A stretch of DNA of 64,000 bases from Tateyamaria sp. syn59 (GTDB lineage: Bacteria > Pseudomonadota > Alphaproteobacteria > Rhodobacterales > Rhodobacteraceae): NCBI RefSeq assembly GCF_007995245.1, contig NZ_VCBA01000013.1:1-64000 (forward strand), written 5' to 3'. The notes under the pieces were generated by a model, which was given only the letters and a program-made list of their open reading frames with translations, had not been told where the DNA came from and ran no database searches. The position numbers and the translations under genes were made by a program. Positions 16,863-24,426 of this stretch are shown one piece after another (position 1 is the stretch's first letter; every line of letters starts with the position of its first letter).

Positions 16863-16887
16863 CCGTATGTCAAGGGGATACACCCCA
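16863..16887 (-). repeat. Right terminal inverted repeat of the IS1595-family element
   Basis: Read on the minus strand this gives TGGGGTGTATCCCCT, then TGA and CATACG, mirroring the left end. The flanking sequence beyond 16887 is GATAATCT, which does not match the left flank. Confidence 0.85.
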
Positions 16888-17328
16888 GATAATCTATAGT
16901 AATCGCTATCCTGAAAGCTTGGATTACAGGCAGGCAGGCTGGTTGCGCATCAGTACGCGGGATTATCCGTTCCCTAGAGCAACGCAAAGGAAACGGCAAA
17001 AAAAGGGCAAGCCATCCAACGTTTTTGTCGTTTTGGGAACTGCCGAATACGTGTCGTGACAAGCTGGTTCGGGGGAGCTTTCGTGAGATTGCTCCCAATT
17101 ACGACGGAGCCGGTTTGTGTGTTTATCGGCAGTGCGCTGACGGTCGTCGGTCGTTTTGACCTCAACGTGGCAACGCCGAGGCGTCGTTACTAGTCTTTTT
17201 CGCCCTTGACGCCAATGCTGCCGGTCGCACGTCTTTGCGCGAGGCGGGATGGCTTATCATACACTACCTGCGTATCGTGCACGGAATAGGTCCCACCTGA
17301 AAACTTTTGAACCTTTGGAGAGTGTTCA
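16888..17328. other. Gene-poor spacer right of the IS element
   Basis: About 440 bases with only short frames, none with a motif I recognise. The composition resembles the spacer on the left side of the IS. It probably contains the promoter of the dusA-type gene; a GGAGAG ribosome site lies just before 17329. Decayed remnants of a gene interrupted by the IS are possible but could not be reconstructed. Confidence 0.5.
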
Positions 17329-18339
17329 ATGCCCAAGAACGCAGCCACTAAGGCAGCGAGACTATCGACTGCCCCCATGATGGATTGGACGGATCGGCAT
17401 TGCCGCTACCTCCACCGGCAGCTGAGCACGCATGCGCTGCTATACACGGAAATGGTGACGGCGCCTGCGTTGGTGCGTGGCGGCGCATTGCATCTGTTAG
17501 ACCACGATCCAGCTGAACATCCAGTGGCGCTGCAGCTTGGCGGCTCTGATCCCGCCGAATTGGCACAGGCGGCGCGATTGGGGGCGGTCGCGGGTTATGA
17601 CGAGATCAACCTGAATTGCGGCTGCCCATCGGATCGTGTCCAGTCGGGGACATTCGGTGCGATCCTTATGCGCCATCCGGCAACTGTCGCCGCTTGCGTG
17701 GCCGAAATGCAGGCCGCAGTGGACGTGCCTGTCACCGTAAAGTGCCGCATCGGTGTGGATGACCAGGATCCCGAAGAGGTGTTGCCAGAGTTCCTGTCCC
17801 GTATCGTTGCCGCCGGTTGCGAGCGGGTCACAATTCATGCCCGCAAGGCCTGGCTCAAGGGGCTGAGCCCCAAGGAAAATCGCGATATTCCCCCGCTGGA
17901 CTATGACCTCGTTCAAAGAATGAAGGGGCTCTTTCCCAATCTGCACATTTCCATCAACGGCGGTGTCACTTCGTTGGAGCAGGCGGAAGCGTTGCTGGAC
18001 AGTGGGCTTGACGGCGTCATGATCGGGCGGACAGCCTACCACCAGCCAACAGATATCCTCGCACAAGCGGATCGCAGAATCTTTGGCGCGGGCGAGGACC
18101 GATCAGCCGAAACCGCCGTTTTTGCCATGCTGCCCTATATCGAGGCGCATGTGAGTGCGGGCGGACGTCTGCATCAGGTCACACGGCATATGCTGGGCCT
18201 GTTTGCCGGACGTCCCGGCGCGCGTGCATGGCGCCGTGTCATCAGCGAGGGTGCCACCAAAGATGGCGCGGGACCGGAACTGGTCGAAGCGGCACTTGCC
18301 CACGTCACTGCACTGGTCCCGGACGCCAAAGCGGTGTAG
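17329..18339 (+). CDS. dusA: tRNA-dihydrouridine synthase, DusA type
   Basis: A 336-aa FMN-dependent enzyme that reduces uridines in the tRNA D-loop. It starts with the barrel strand LSTAPMMDWTDRHCRYLHR, and the catalytic Cys lies in NLNCGCPSDRVQ (about residues 95-107). Further FMN/RNA-binding residues appear in VKCRIGVDD and TIHARKAWLKGLSPKENRD (in pieces); the latter insertion is typical of DusA. It is full length and follows GGAG. The next gene begins 28 bases downstream on the same strand. Confidence 0.93.
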   Translation: MPKNAATKAARLSTAPMMDWTDRHCRYLHRQLSTHALLYTEMVTAPALVRGGALHLLDHDPAEHPVALQLGGSDPAELAQAARLGAVAGYDEINLNCGCPSDRVQSGTFGAILMRHPATVAACVAEMQAAVDVPVTVKCRIGVDDQDPEEVLPEFLSRIVAAGCERVTIHARKAWLKGLSPKENRDIPPLDYDLVQRMKGLFPNLHISINGGVTSLEQAEALLDSGLDGVMIGRTAYHQPTDILAQADRRIFGAGEDRSAETAVFAMLPYIEAHVSAGGRLHQVTRHMLGLFAGRPGARAWRRVISEGATKDGAGPELVEAALAHVTALVPDAKAV

Positions 18340-18367
18340 CAGCACGCGACATTCGGCGGAGCCGCTT

Positions 18368-19189
18368 ATGCCGGACACCACTCTTTTCATCCATATGTCG
18401 CTGCTGCTTGCGGGCATCGGTGCGTTTGCAGGCGTGTTTGCGGGTCTTCTGGGTGTAGGCGGCGGCATTGTTCTGGTGCCAGCATTCTTCTACGCATTCC
18501 AGACCCTCGGCTATGACGGACCCGACGTGATGCAGATGTGTCTGGCCACTTCGCTGGCGACGATCATGGTCACATCCGCGCGCTCTGTTCTCAGTCACCA
18601 CAAAAAAGAGGCCATTGACTGGGACATTCTGAAAGGCTGGGCGCCGGGTATTATCATCGGCGCTGTGCTGGGGATGCTGTTGGTCGCGCAATTGCGCTCG
18701 ACGACGCTGCAAGCAACTTTTGGCATCCTGGCCCTTCTCATCGGCCTCTACATGGCGTTTGGCCGGGAAAGCTGGCGGCTGGGCGCGTCCATGCCCGTGG
18801 GCGCGCGGCGCGCCGCTGTGTCGCCTGCCATGGGCTTTCTGTCGGTCCTTATGGGGATTGGTGGCGGCAGCTTTGGCGTGCCGTTGATGAGCCTCTTTTC
18901 CGTACCGATCCACCGCGCCGTCGCGACGGCCGCAGGCTTTGGCGTGCTGATCGCTGTACCCTCGGTTATCGGCTTTCTAACGGTTGGGATCGAAGGGCCG
19001 GTGCCACCTCTGACAATTGGTGCGGTGAACCTGATCGCCTTTGGCATCGTCATCACCATTACATTGATCACGGCGCCCTGGGGCGTGAGGTTGGCACATG
19101 CGATGGATCCGGGCCCGCTAAAACGGATTTTTGCGGTTTTTCTGGTGCTGGTTGCCCTGAACATGCTGCGCAAGGTTGTCCTCGGATGA
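18368..19189 (+). CDS. TauE/SafE family sulfite/organosulfonate exporter-like membrane protein
   Basis: A 273-aa inner-membrane protein with about eight hydrophobic segments. The family repeat GVGGGIVLVPAFF occurs in the first half and GIGGGSFGVPLMSLF in the second. The ATG at 18368 (MPDTTLF) begins just after a GGAG-like site; the much longer frame upstream overlaps dusA and is not used. Members export sulfite, sulfoacetate or other small anions, and the cargo here is unknown. The stop overlaps the next start (ATGATG). It is one of three TauE/SafE proteins in the window. Confidence 0.88.
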   Translation: MPDTTLFIHMSLLLAGIGAFAGVFAGLLGVGGGIVLVPAFFYAFQTLGYDGPDVMQMCLATSLATIMVTSARSVLSHHKKEAIDWDILKGWAPGIIIGAVLGMLLVAQLRSTTLQATFGILALLIGLYMAFGRESWRLGASMPVGARRAAVSPAMGFLSVLMGIGGGSFGVPLMSLFSVPIHRAVATAAGFGVLIAVPSVIGFLTVGIEGPVPPLTIGAVNLIAFGIVITITLITAPWGVRLAHAMDPGPLKRIFAVFLVLVALNMLRKVVLG

Positions 19190-19923
19190 TGTCCCGTGAT
19201 GGCTTTGTCGTGTTCGACCACGATCCACGCACGGCGCGGTGGGCTCATGCCGCGCACAACGTCGCCGCAAGACTGGCAACGGATCCGCAGGTCCGAGCGC
19301 AGAACTTGCGTCATGGCGACACCTGGTTCGTGGGTGTCGATCTGCTCCCGAATGACCGCCAAGGCGCTGTCGAAAACGTCCCGCTTGCCGGTCCGTGGCA
19401 AACGGATGTGCCCGATCTGCTACTTCATCCGGCACAAGTGTCGATTGTGTATCCCGGCTATCCCGCGCGCGACCCTGATCAGTCCGAGGCAAATCATCGG
19501 TACCGCGTGACGCGCATGGCTGCTCATGTGGACGGATTGCTGCCAGAGGGGAAAGACCGGCGGCGCTTTCCACGTGAGTTTCATGCATACATCCTGGGCT
19601 TGCCCCTGAAGGACGTGTCCGCATCGCCGACCGTCGTGTGGAAAGGGAGCCACATCATCATGCAGGCTGCCCTTGCCGACGTAATCGGGGGGCGTGACCC
19701 CAAGACTGTAGACGTGACAGAGGCCTACCACGCCGCCCGCCGAGAGGTTTTTGAACGCTGCGATGCCGTGCCGATGGCCGCAAGGCCGGGCCAGGCTTTC
19801 CTGATCCACCGCATGGCGCTGCACGGGACCGCACCTTGGACCGGGCCGCCAGGTGCAGGGCGTATGATCGCGTTTTTCCGCCCGGAGTTTGCAGACCCTC
19901 GAGATTGGCTAAACGATCTTTGA
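19186..19923 (+). CDS. Phytanoyl-CoA dioxygenase-like protein
   Basis: A 245-aa protein resembling non-haem Fe(II)/2-oxoglutarate oxygenases. The iron-binding HxD appears as AAHVDG near residue 112, and the distal His is probably in LIHRMALHGTAPW near residues 207-215, followed by an Arg in GRMIAFFRPE that could hold 2-oxoglutarate. It overlaps the TauE/SafE gene by four bases, so the two are co-translated. The substrate is unknown. The assignment rests on spaced motifs and overall length rather than strong similarity that I can recall. Confidence 0.6.
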   Translation: MMSRDGFVVFDHDPRTARWAHAAHNVAARLATDPQVRAQNLRHGDTWFVGVDLLPNDRQGAVENVPLAGPWQTDVPDLLLHPAQVSIVYPGYPARDPDQSEANHRYRVTRMAAHVDGLLPEGKDRRRFPREFHAYILGLPLKDVSASPTVVWKGSHIIMQAALADVIGGRDPKTVDVTEAYHAARREVFERCDAVPMAARPGQAFLIHRMALHGTAPWTGPPGAGRMIAFFRPEFADPRDWLNDL

Positions 19924-19954
19924 AGGGTCTTGTCGGGTCCCGAGGTGGTCCACG

Positions 19955-20197
19955 CTACCGTTTCAGCCGGGCCGCCCGTCCGCCGCGCCGTCCCTTGGGG
20001 GCTGCCTCCCGGTTCGGCAAGTCCGCCATGATCGCACGACGCTCTTCGGGCGCCATCCGGCTCCACCCGCCAATCTCGTCAATGGAACGGGCGCATCCCG
20101 TGCACAGACGCGTCTCGGGATGAATCACGCAGATCTGCACGCAGGGGCTTTCCATCTCGTTGCGTTTCCACACCACTGAACTGGGAACGTCGGTCAT
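19955..20197 (-). CDS. DUF1289 small Cys-containing protein
   Basis: An 80-aa protein with the DUF1289 core ESPCVQICVIHPETRLCTGCARSIDEI, a compact four-Cys cluster that could bind metal. The C-terminal tail is Arg/Gly/Lys-rich, suggesting nucleic-acid contact. The translated start could also be the internal Met at ESPC. It overlaps ruvX by four bases on the same strand. Function of the family is not established. Confidence 0.85.
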   Translation of the reverse strand: MTDVPSSVVWKRNEMESPCVQICVIHPETRLCTGCARSIDEIGGWSRMAPEERRAIMADLPNREAAPKGRRGGRAARLKR

Positions 20198-20670
20198 GCC
20201 TGCCTCTTCATAACTGCCAGCCTGTCCAGCAGTCCCTGCAAGATATAACCGGCGGCCACATGATCAATCACCTCGGCGCGACGTTTCCGTGTCGTATCCG
20301 CCTCAAGCAGCGCTTTTTCCGCTGCAACCGTGCTGAGCCGCTCGTCCCAAAAGGTGATGGGGCCGTCCCAAAGCCGCTCGAAATTCCGCGCAAAGGCGCG
20401 TGTAGACTGGCAACGCGGCCCCTCGGATCCATCCATGTTGCGCGGCAGGCCGAGGATCAGGCCTCCGACCCGCCGTTCTGCGATGATTTCTTGCAAACGG
20501 GCGGCATCCACACCGAATTTCTTTCGGCGCACAGTCTCAAGCGGTGTGGCCACAGACCAGAACGTATCCGATACCGCGACACCAATGGTCTTGTCGCCCA
20601 GGTCCAGGCCCATCAGCGCCTGCATCGGCGGCAGGGCGTTCACAAAAGACGCAGTGTCGTCTGTGATCAT
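20194..20670 (-). CDS. ruvX: Putative pre-16S rRNA nuclease / Holliday junction resolvase RuvX (YqgF)
   Basis: A 158-aa RNase H-fold nuclease. Acidic active-site residues lie in LMGLDLGDKTIGVAVSD (near residue 20), WDERLSTVAAEKALLEA and EVIDHVAAGYILQG. The motif LILGLPRNMDGSEG is family-specific. It is involved in pre-16S rRNA 5' end processing and possibly recombination. It overlaps the ccmI-type gene upstream by four bases and the DUF1289 gene downstream by four, forming a ccmI-ruvX-DUF1289 operon. Confidence 0.93.
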   Translation of the reverse strand: MITDDTASFVNALPPMQALMGLDLGDKTIGVAVSDTFWSVATPLETVRRKKFGVDAARLQEIIAERRVGGLILGLPRNMDGSEGPRCQSTRAFARNFERLWDGPITFWDERLSTVAAEKALLEADTTRKRRAEVIDHVAAGYILQGLLDRLAVMKRQA

Positions 20671-21899
20671 TCGAGGCCCACGCGGTCGGCCACTTCGCTC
20701 AGGATGTCACCGGCGCGAGGGTCGTCGCCGAACACCTCGCGGGCGTTGATCAGAATGGCGCGGGCCTGATCCATCTGACCCAATACGCCAAGGGCAGAAA
20801 TCAACTGGGCCCAATCCTCTACCGGGCCACCCTCGGTCGCAAGCCTGTCGGACAAGCCCGAAACCATGCCCTGGATCATATCCATACGCTCTGACGGGCT
20901 CAGATTTTCGGCTGCCGCGATCTGGTCGGCGTTGGGGCCACGGCCTGTGCCAATGGCAGGCAGGGCGTAGTTGACCCCGGCGCGTATGGCGATGTCCTCG
21001 ATCTGAGCCGACACGGGGCCGATCCATGGCGCTTCTGCCGGACCTTCCCGCAGCAGTTGGTCCCAGATGCGCAGCGCCGTATCCGGGCGCCCGGTTTGGG
21101 CATTCATCAAGCCATAGTAGTAACGGGATGGTCCGTCGGTCGGATCCATCGACAAGGCGCGTTCAAGCACGCCCTCTGCCTCGGGCGACACATATCCGCC
21201 AGCCGCGAGGATCAGCAGGTCGGCATATTCCGAAAAGTCGGATGCGGTCGCGTCTGCACCTTTCAGGCTGATCACCTGCGCCTTGGCGGCATGGGCGCGT
21301 GCAAAGTTACCAAGCCGCCCCTCGGCTCGGCTTAGTAATTCGTGCCCTTCAATGTCGCCTGGGCGGGTGACGACGGCCTGCCGCAACTGCTCGACCAGCG
21401 CGATGTAATCAGGATCGACATCCGCCGGCGGTGGGCGTTGGTCCAGGCTCGCCTCGGCCGTCTCCTGGCTGGGGCGTTCTTCGCGAAGGATTTGTGCAGC
21501 CTCGATCCGATCCGCCAGCGCGAGATCGCCGTATCCGGGCGCGCCCAACGCGTCATAGATCACATATGTGCCCACCACGATCGAACCGATGGTTAGCCCA
21601 AGCGTGATATACCCGCCGGAGCCTTCCAGCTTCTGCTCTTGCTTTTGCAGTGCGGCATCGGCGGCCAGGATGCGACGCGACACTTCGGTGCGCACCCGGT
21701 CGGCATCAGCCTCGGACACCACGCCGCGCGCCAGATCGCGATCCACCTCGCGCAATTGGTCGCGGTACACGTCCAGATCATACGCCGCCGGTGGGCGGTC
21801 TCCGACCGAGCCACGCAGCATCGCGCGGGCCAGCGTTGCCAGAACCGCAAGGGTCAAAAGTGCTGTCACAATCCAGAAATACATGCGCCTCACATCCAA
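20667..21899 (-). CDS. ccmI: c-type cytochrome biogenesis protein CcmI
   Basis: A 410-aa (or about 405-aa from Met6) membrane-anchored chaperone for apocytochrome c. The N-terminal TM segment WIVTALLTLAVLATLARAML is followed by the cytoplasmic signature YRDQLREVDRDLARGVVSEAEA-like helix (about residues 45-66), a second TM (GGYITLGLTIGSIVVGTYVIY, in pieces) and a periplasmic TPR region. It presents apocytochrome to the haem ligation complex. It is encoded more than 30 kb from ccmABCDG, a separation common in this group. It heads a leftward operon with ruvX. Confidence 0.92.
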   Translation of the reverse strand: MDVRRMYFWIVTALLTLAVLATLARAMLRGSVGDRPPAAYDLDVYRDQLREVDRDLARGVVSEADADRVRTEVSRRILAADAALQKQEQKLEGSGGYITLGLTIGSIVVGTYVIYDALGAPGYGDLALADRIEAAQILREERPSQETAEASLDQRPPPADVDPDYIALVEQLRQAVVTRPGDIEGHELLSRAEGRLGNFARAHAAKAQVISLKGADATASDFSEYADLLILAAGGYVSPEAEGVLERALSMDPTDGPSRYYYGLMNAQTGRPDTALRIWDQLLREGPAEAPWIGPVSAQIEDIAIRAGVNYALPAIGTGRGPNADQIAAAENLSPSERMDMIQGMVSGLSDRLATEGGPVEDWAQLISALGVLGQMDQARAILINAREVFGDDPRAGDILSEVADRVGLE

Positions 21900-22090
21900 G
21901 CCTTCACGTCATGTAACCCCTGCATGCGCCACGCAAAAGGGGCCATGCCGGACCCGTTATGTCGCAGGGCTGATGGACGTGTCGCAAATCCGTCAAAAAG
22001 CGACGCGGGTGCGGCCCCTTTTTTCGGGCGCAAAGGCGATTAAAACGTGAGAAATCCGCATCGCGATTCCAAGGTTCCAGACGGCTGCAC
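21900..22090. promoter_or_regulatory. Divergent spacer between ccmI and soxB
   Basis: The two genes are transcribed away from each other, so both promoters must lie here. I cannot fix -10/-35 elements by eye, and no clear operator palindrome is visible. Confidence 0.35.
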
Positions 22091-23335
22091 ATGAAAAAAT
22101 ACTCTGCCTTTGCCATCGCCCGAGAGGCCGCGCGCTACCACACCGGCTGGGAACGGGCCTGGCGTGCGCCAGAACCGAAGAAGAAATATGATGTGATCAT
22201 CGTCGGTGCCGGCGGCCACGGGCTCGCGACCGCGTATTATCTGGGCAAGAATTTCGGCATCACGAACGTGGCGATCCTGGAAAAAGGGTGGCTCGGTGGC
22301 GGCAATACGGGCCGCAATACGACGATCATCCGCTCGAACTATCTGCAGGATCCCTCGGCCGCCATCTACGAAAAGGCGCGCAGCCTGTATGAGACGATGA
22401 GCCAGGATCTGAATTACAACGTCATGTTCAGTCCCCGCGGTGTGATCATGCTGGCGCAGACCCATCACGAGGTTCGCGGTTATCAGCGCACGGCCCACGC
22501 CAATGCGCTTCAAGGCGTCAAAACCGAATTCATCGGCCCGGAAAAGGTCAAGGAACTGGTCCCGATCATCCATTTGGACGGCCCACGCTACCCGGTCATG
22601 GGAGGTCTGTGGCAAGCGCGCGGCGGCACCGCGCGGCACGACGCGGTCGCCTGGGGCTACGCGCGCGCGTGTTCGGACATGGGCATGGACGTCATCCAGA
22701 AATGCGAAGTCACCGCCATCCGGCGCGAGGGCAACAAGGTTGTTGGTGTCGATACCTCCAAGGGTGCCATCGACTGCGACAAGCTGGGCATCGTCGTGGC
22801 AGGGCATTCCGGCCACCTGGCCGACATGGCGGGCTTCCGTCTGCCCATTGAGTCCGTCGCCCTTCAGGCGCTGGTGTCAGAGCCGATCAAACCCTGCATG
22901 GACGTGGTGGTGATGGCCAACACGGTGCACGGCTACATGAGCCAGTCCGACAAGGGAGAGATGGTGATCGGTGGCGGCACCGACGGGTACAACAATTACA
23001 CGCAGCGAGGCTCGTTCCACCATATCGAGGAAACAGTGCGTGCCCTGATCGAAACCTTCCCCATGATCTCGCGGCTCAAGATGCTGCGTCAATGGGGCGG
23101 TATTGTGGATGTGACGGGTGACCGCTCTCCCATCCTGTCGAAGACACCGGTGGATGGCGTATTCATCAATTGCGGCTGGGGGACTGGCGGGTTCAAGGCG
23201 ATACCCGGATCCGGCTGGGCCATGGCAGAATTAATCGCCAAGGGTCGGTCACCACTGACCGACGAATTTGGTCTCAACCGCTTCCGCGAGGGGCGGTTCA
23301 TCGACGAAAGCGTTGCGGCAGGGGTCGCACACTGA
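22091..23335 (+). CDS. soxB: Sarcosine oxidase beta subunit
   Basis: A 414-aa flavoprotein subunit of heterotetrameric sarcosine oxidase, which demethylates sarcosine to glycine with tetrahydrofolate as the methylene acceptor. The FAD Rossmann motif is VIIVGAGGHGLATAYYLG near residues 35-52. The His in GGTARHDAVAWG (about residue 178) matches the covalent FMN attachment site known in this enzyme family. The C-terminal NCGWGTGGFKAIPGSG is typical. The other subunits follow after a 0.7-kb gap that holds two small genes, which is unusual. It feeds one-carbon metabolism from glycine betaine or choline breakdown. Confidence 0.95.
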   Translation: MKKYSAFAIAREAARYHTGWERAWRAPEPKKKYDVIIVGAGGHGLATAYYLGKNFGITNVAILEKGWLGGGNTGRNTTIIRSNYLQDPSAAIYEKARSLYETMSQDLNYNVMFSPRGVIMLAQTHHEVRGYQRTAHANALQGVKTEFIGPEKVKELVPIIHLDGPRYPVMGGLWQARGGTARHDAVAWGYARACSDMGMDVIQKCEVTAIRREGNKVVGVDTSKGAIDCDKLGIVVAGHSGHLADMAGFRLPIESVALQALVSEPIKPCMDVVVMANTVHGYMSQSDKGEMVIGGGTDGYNNYTQRGSFHHIEETVRALIETFPMISRLKMLRQWGGIVDVTGDRSPILSKTPVDGVFINCGWGTGGFKAIPGSGWAMAELIAKGRSPLTDEFGLNRFREGRFIDESVAAGVAH

Positions 23336-23337
23336 TG

Positions 23338-23523
23338 TCAGTCGTGCGTCTTTTCTCCTTCGCCCGCGGCAGAGCCAAAGGCGATCAGGCTGGCGACATC
23401 CACTTCGCGCCCGCCACGGGCTTCGAGCCGCTTGGCCGCCGCGCGCCGTTCGAGCATAAACATGATGACCGCACCTACTGCGATCGCGCCAAAGACCAGG
23501 ATGGCGCCGGTTGTGTGATCCAT
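23338..23523 (-). CDS. Small single-TM membrane protein (61 aa)
   Basis: A small protein starting MDHTTGAILVFGAIAVGAVIMFML, one TM segment, followed by a basic patch ERRAAAKRLEARGG and a polar tail. A strong AGGAG ribosome site lies about six bases upstream of the ATG. It is on the opposite strand to the sox genes and ends two bases after the soxB stop, so it is a convergent insertion in the operon. No function can be assigned. Confidence 0.65.
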   Translation of the reverse strand: MDHTTGAILVFGAIAVGAVIMFMLERRAAAKRLEARGGREVDVASLIAFGSAAGEGEKTHD

Positions 23524-23723
23524 GGTGATCTCCTGTCAACTTTGGTTGACAGTGGCACAGAATCGCCGGTCAGGTCACGCAAAATCACCAAACAAGCGGA
23601 ACGTGGCCACCTGAAACCGGCTAAACCGGCTGCCCTCGGCCCGTTTCCGGGCCATTGCCGCGTACCAATTGCGCTAGGCCGTTCCAGTGCTGACATGAGG
23701 CTTCAGAAATCGGAGGCTTACTC

Positions 23724-23942
23724 ATGTCAGACTATCCTAACCCGAATATCTATCGTGGCGACGGCGTGTCCGGCCGCGGGCTTCTTATCTCATTCGCCGT
23801 CGTCGTTGCCGTTGTCGCGCTGCTTGCCCTTCTGGGCTCTGTCGGCTCGGGCGGTCGCGAAGGCGCGCCAACCCAGGATGCCGTTGCGCCAGCAGTCATT
23901 GACTCGACCGGCGCTGCAGGCATCGCGGTGCCAACCGAATAA
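23724..23942 (+). CDS. Small membrane-anchored protein (72 aa)
   Basis: A small protein with N-terminal MSDYPNPNIYRGDG, one TM segment (LLISFAVVVAVVALLALLG) and a Gly/Ala-rich tail probably in the periplasm. A CGGAGG ribosome site lies upstream of the ATG. It is followed directly by a strong terminator, so it appears to be a monocistronic unit. The family is unknown to me. Confidence 0.7.
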   Translation: MSDYPNPNIYRGDGVSGRGLLISFAVVVAVVALLALLGSVGSGGREGAPTQDAVAPAVIDSTGAAGIAVPTE

Positions 23943-23970
23943 CTCCTCCCCAACTATTCGGACCGCATTA

Positions 23971-23998
23971 GGCGGGCGTCTTCGGGCGCCCGCCTTTT
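23971..23998 (+). terminator. Rho-independent terminator after the 72-aa gene
   Basis: The stem GGCGGGCG (23971-23978) pairs with CGCCCGCC (23987-23994) around an 8-base loop, followed by TTTT. It ends 31 bases before soxD, implying that soxD-A-G has its own promoter or depends on read-through. Confidence 0.8.
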
Positions 23999-24029
23999 GC
24001 GTGTCCGCACCAACCATCGGACCACGCGC

Positions 24030-24359
24030 ATGCTGATGCTGACTTGTCCCGTATGCGGCGTCACAGCCGAAGAGACCGAGTTTCACGCAGGGGGTGAGGC
24101 ACACCTGACCCGCTTCGGACCCGGATCATCTGACGATGACTTTGAGACCTACCTGTTCATGCGCGAAAACCCTAAGGGCGTGCATTTCGAACGCTGGCGG
24201 CATGTCTATGGATGCGGCAAGTGGTTTCATGCGGCGCGCTGCACAACGACGCTTGAGGTGTTCGGGACGTATTCGGCCCAAGTGACAGAACCGCCAAAAG
24301 AGATCCTCGACGCAATCTCTGAAAAGCGCCCCGGCTGGACGTGGAGGGACCTCGCGTGA
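24030..24359 (+). CDS. soxD: Sarcosine oxidase delta subunit
   Basis: A 109-aa zinc-binding subunit. It begins MLMLTCPVCGVTAEETEF, and the downstream GCGKWFHAARC supplies the other likely zinc ligands. The length is normal for SoxD. The ATG at 24030 or the in-frame ATG at 24036 could be used. It lies 67 bases before soxA with a REP-like element between them. Confidence 0.92.
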   Translation: MLMLTCPVCGVTAEETEFHAGGEAHLTRFGPGSSDDDFETYLFMRENPKGVHFERWRHVYGCGKWFHAARCTTTLEVFGTYSAQVTEPPKEILDAISEKRPGWTWRDLA

Positions 24360-24360
24360 T

Positions 24361-24381
24361 GTTTCTTCTGCCCAAAAATAC
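24361..24381. repeat. REP-like intergenic element, copy A
   Basis: GTTTCTTCTG followed by CCCAAAAATAC and a C/G-rich tail between soxD and soxA. It matches 18 of 21 bases of the element at 56417-56437. Similar short strings are scattered in intergenic DNA of this bacterial group, from memory. Confidence 0.45.
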
Positions 24382-24426
24382 CACCGCCGGGGGCTCCCAC
24401 GCCAGCCGCAGCGATGAGGCCCAAAC

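Larger units (their letters stand above)
15202..16887. mobile_element. IS1595-family insertion sequence carrying cargo genes
   Basis: A complete element of about 1.69 kb bounded by inverted repeats. The left end reads TGGGGTGTATCCCCT followed by CATACG. The right end, read on the minus strand, starts with the same 15 bases and again has CATACG after three variable bases. Between the ends lie a two-TM protein gene, a small ORF and the transposase gene. IS1595-family elements are known to carry passenger genes sometimes. No exact 8-base target duplication is visible: the bases outside the ends (15194-15201 and 16888-16895) differ. The insertion may therefore be old, or may have undergone exchange. 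Confidence 0.88.
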
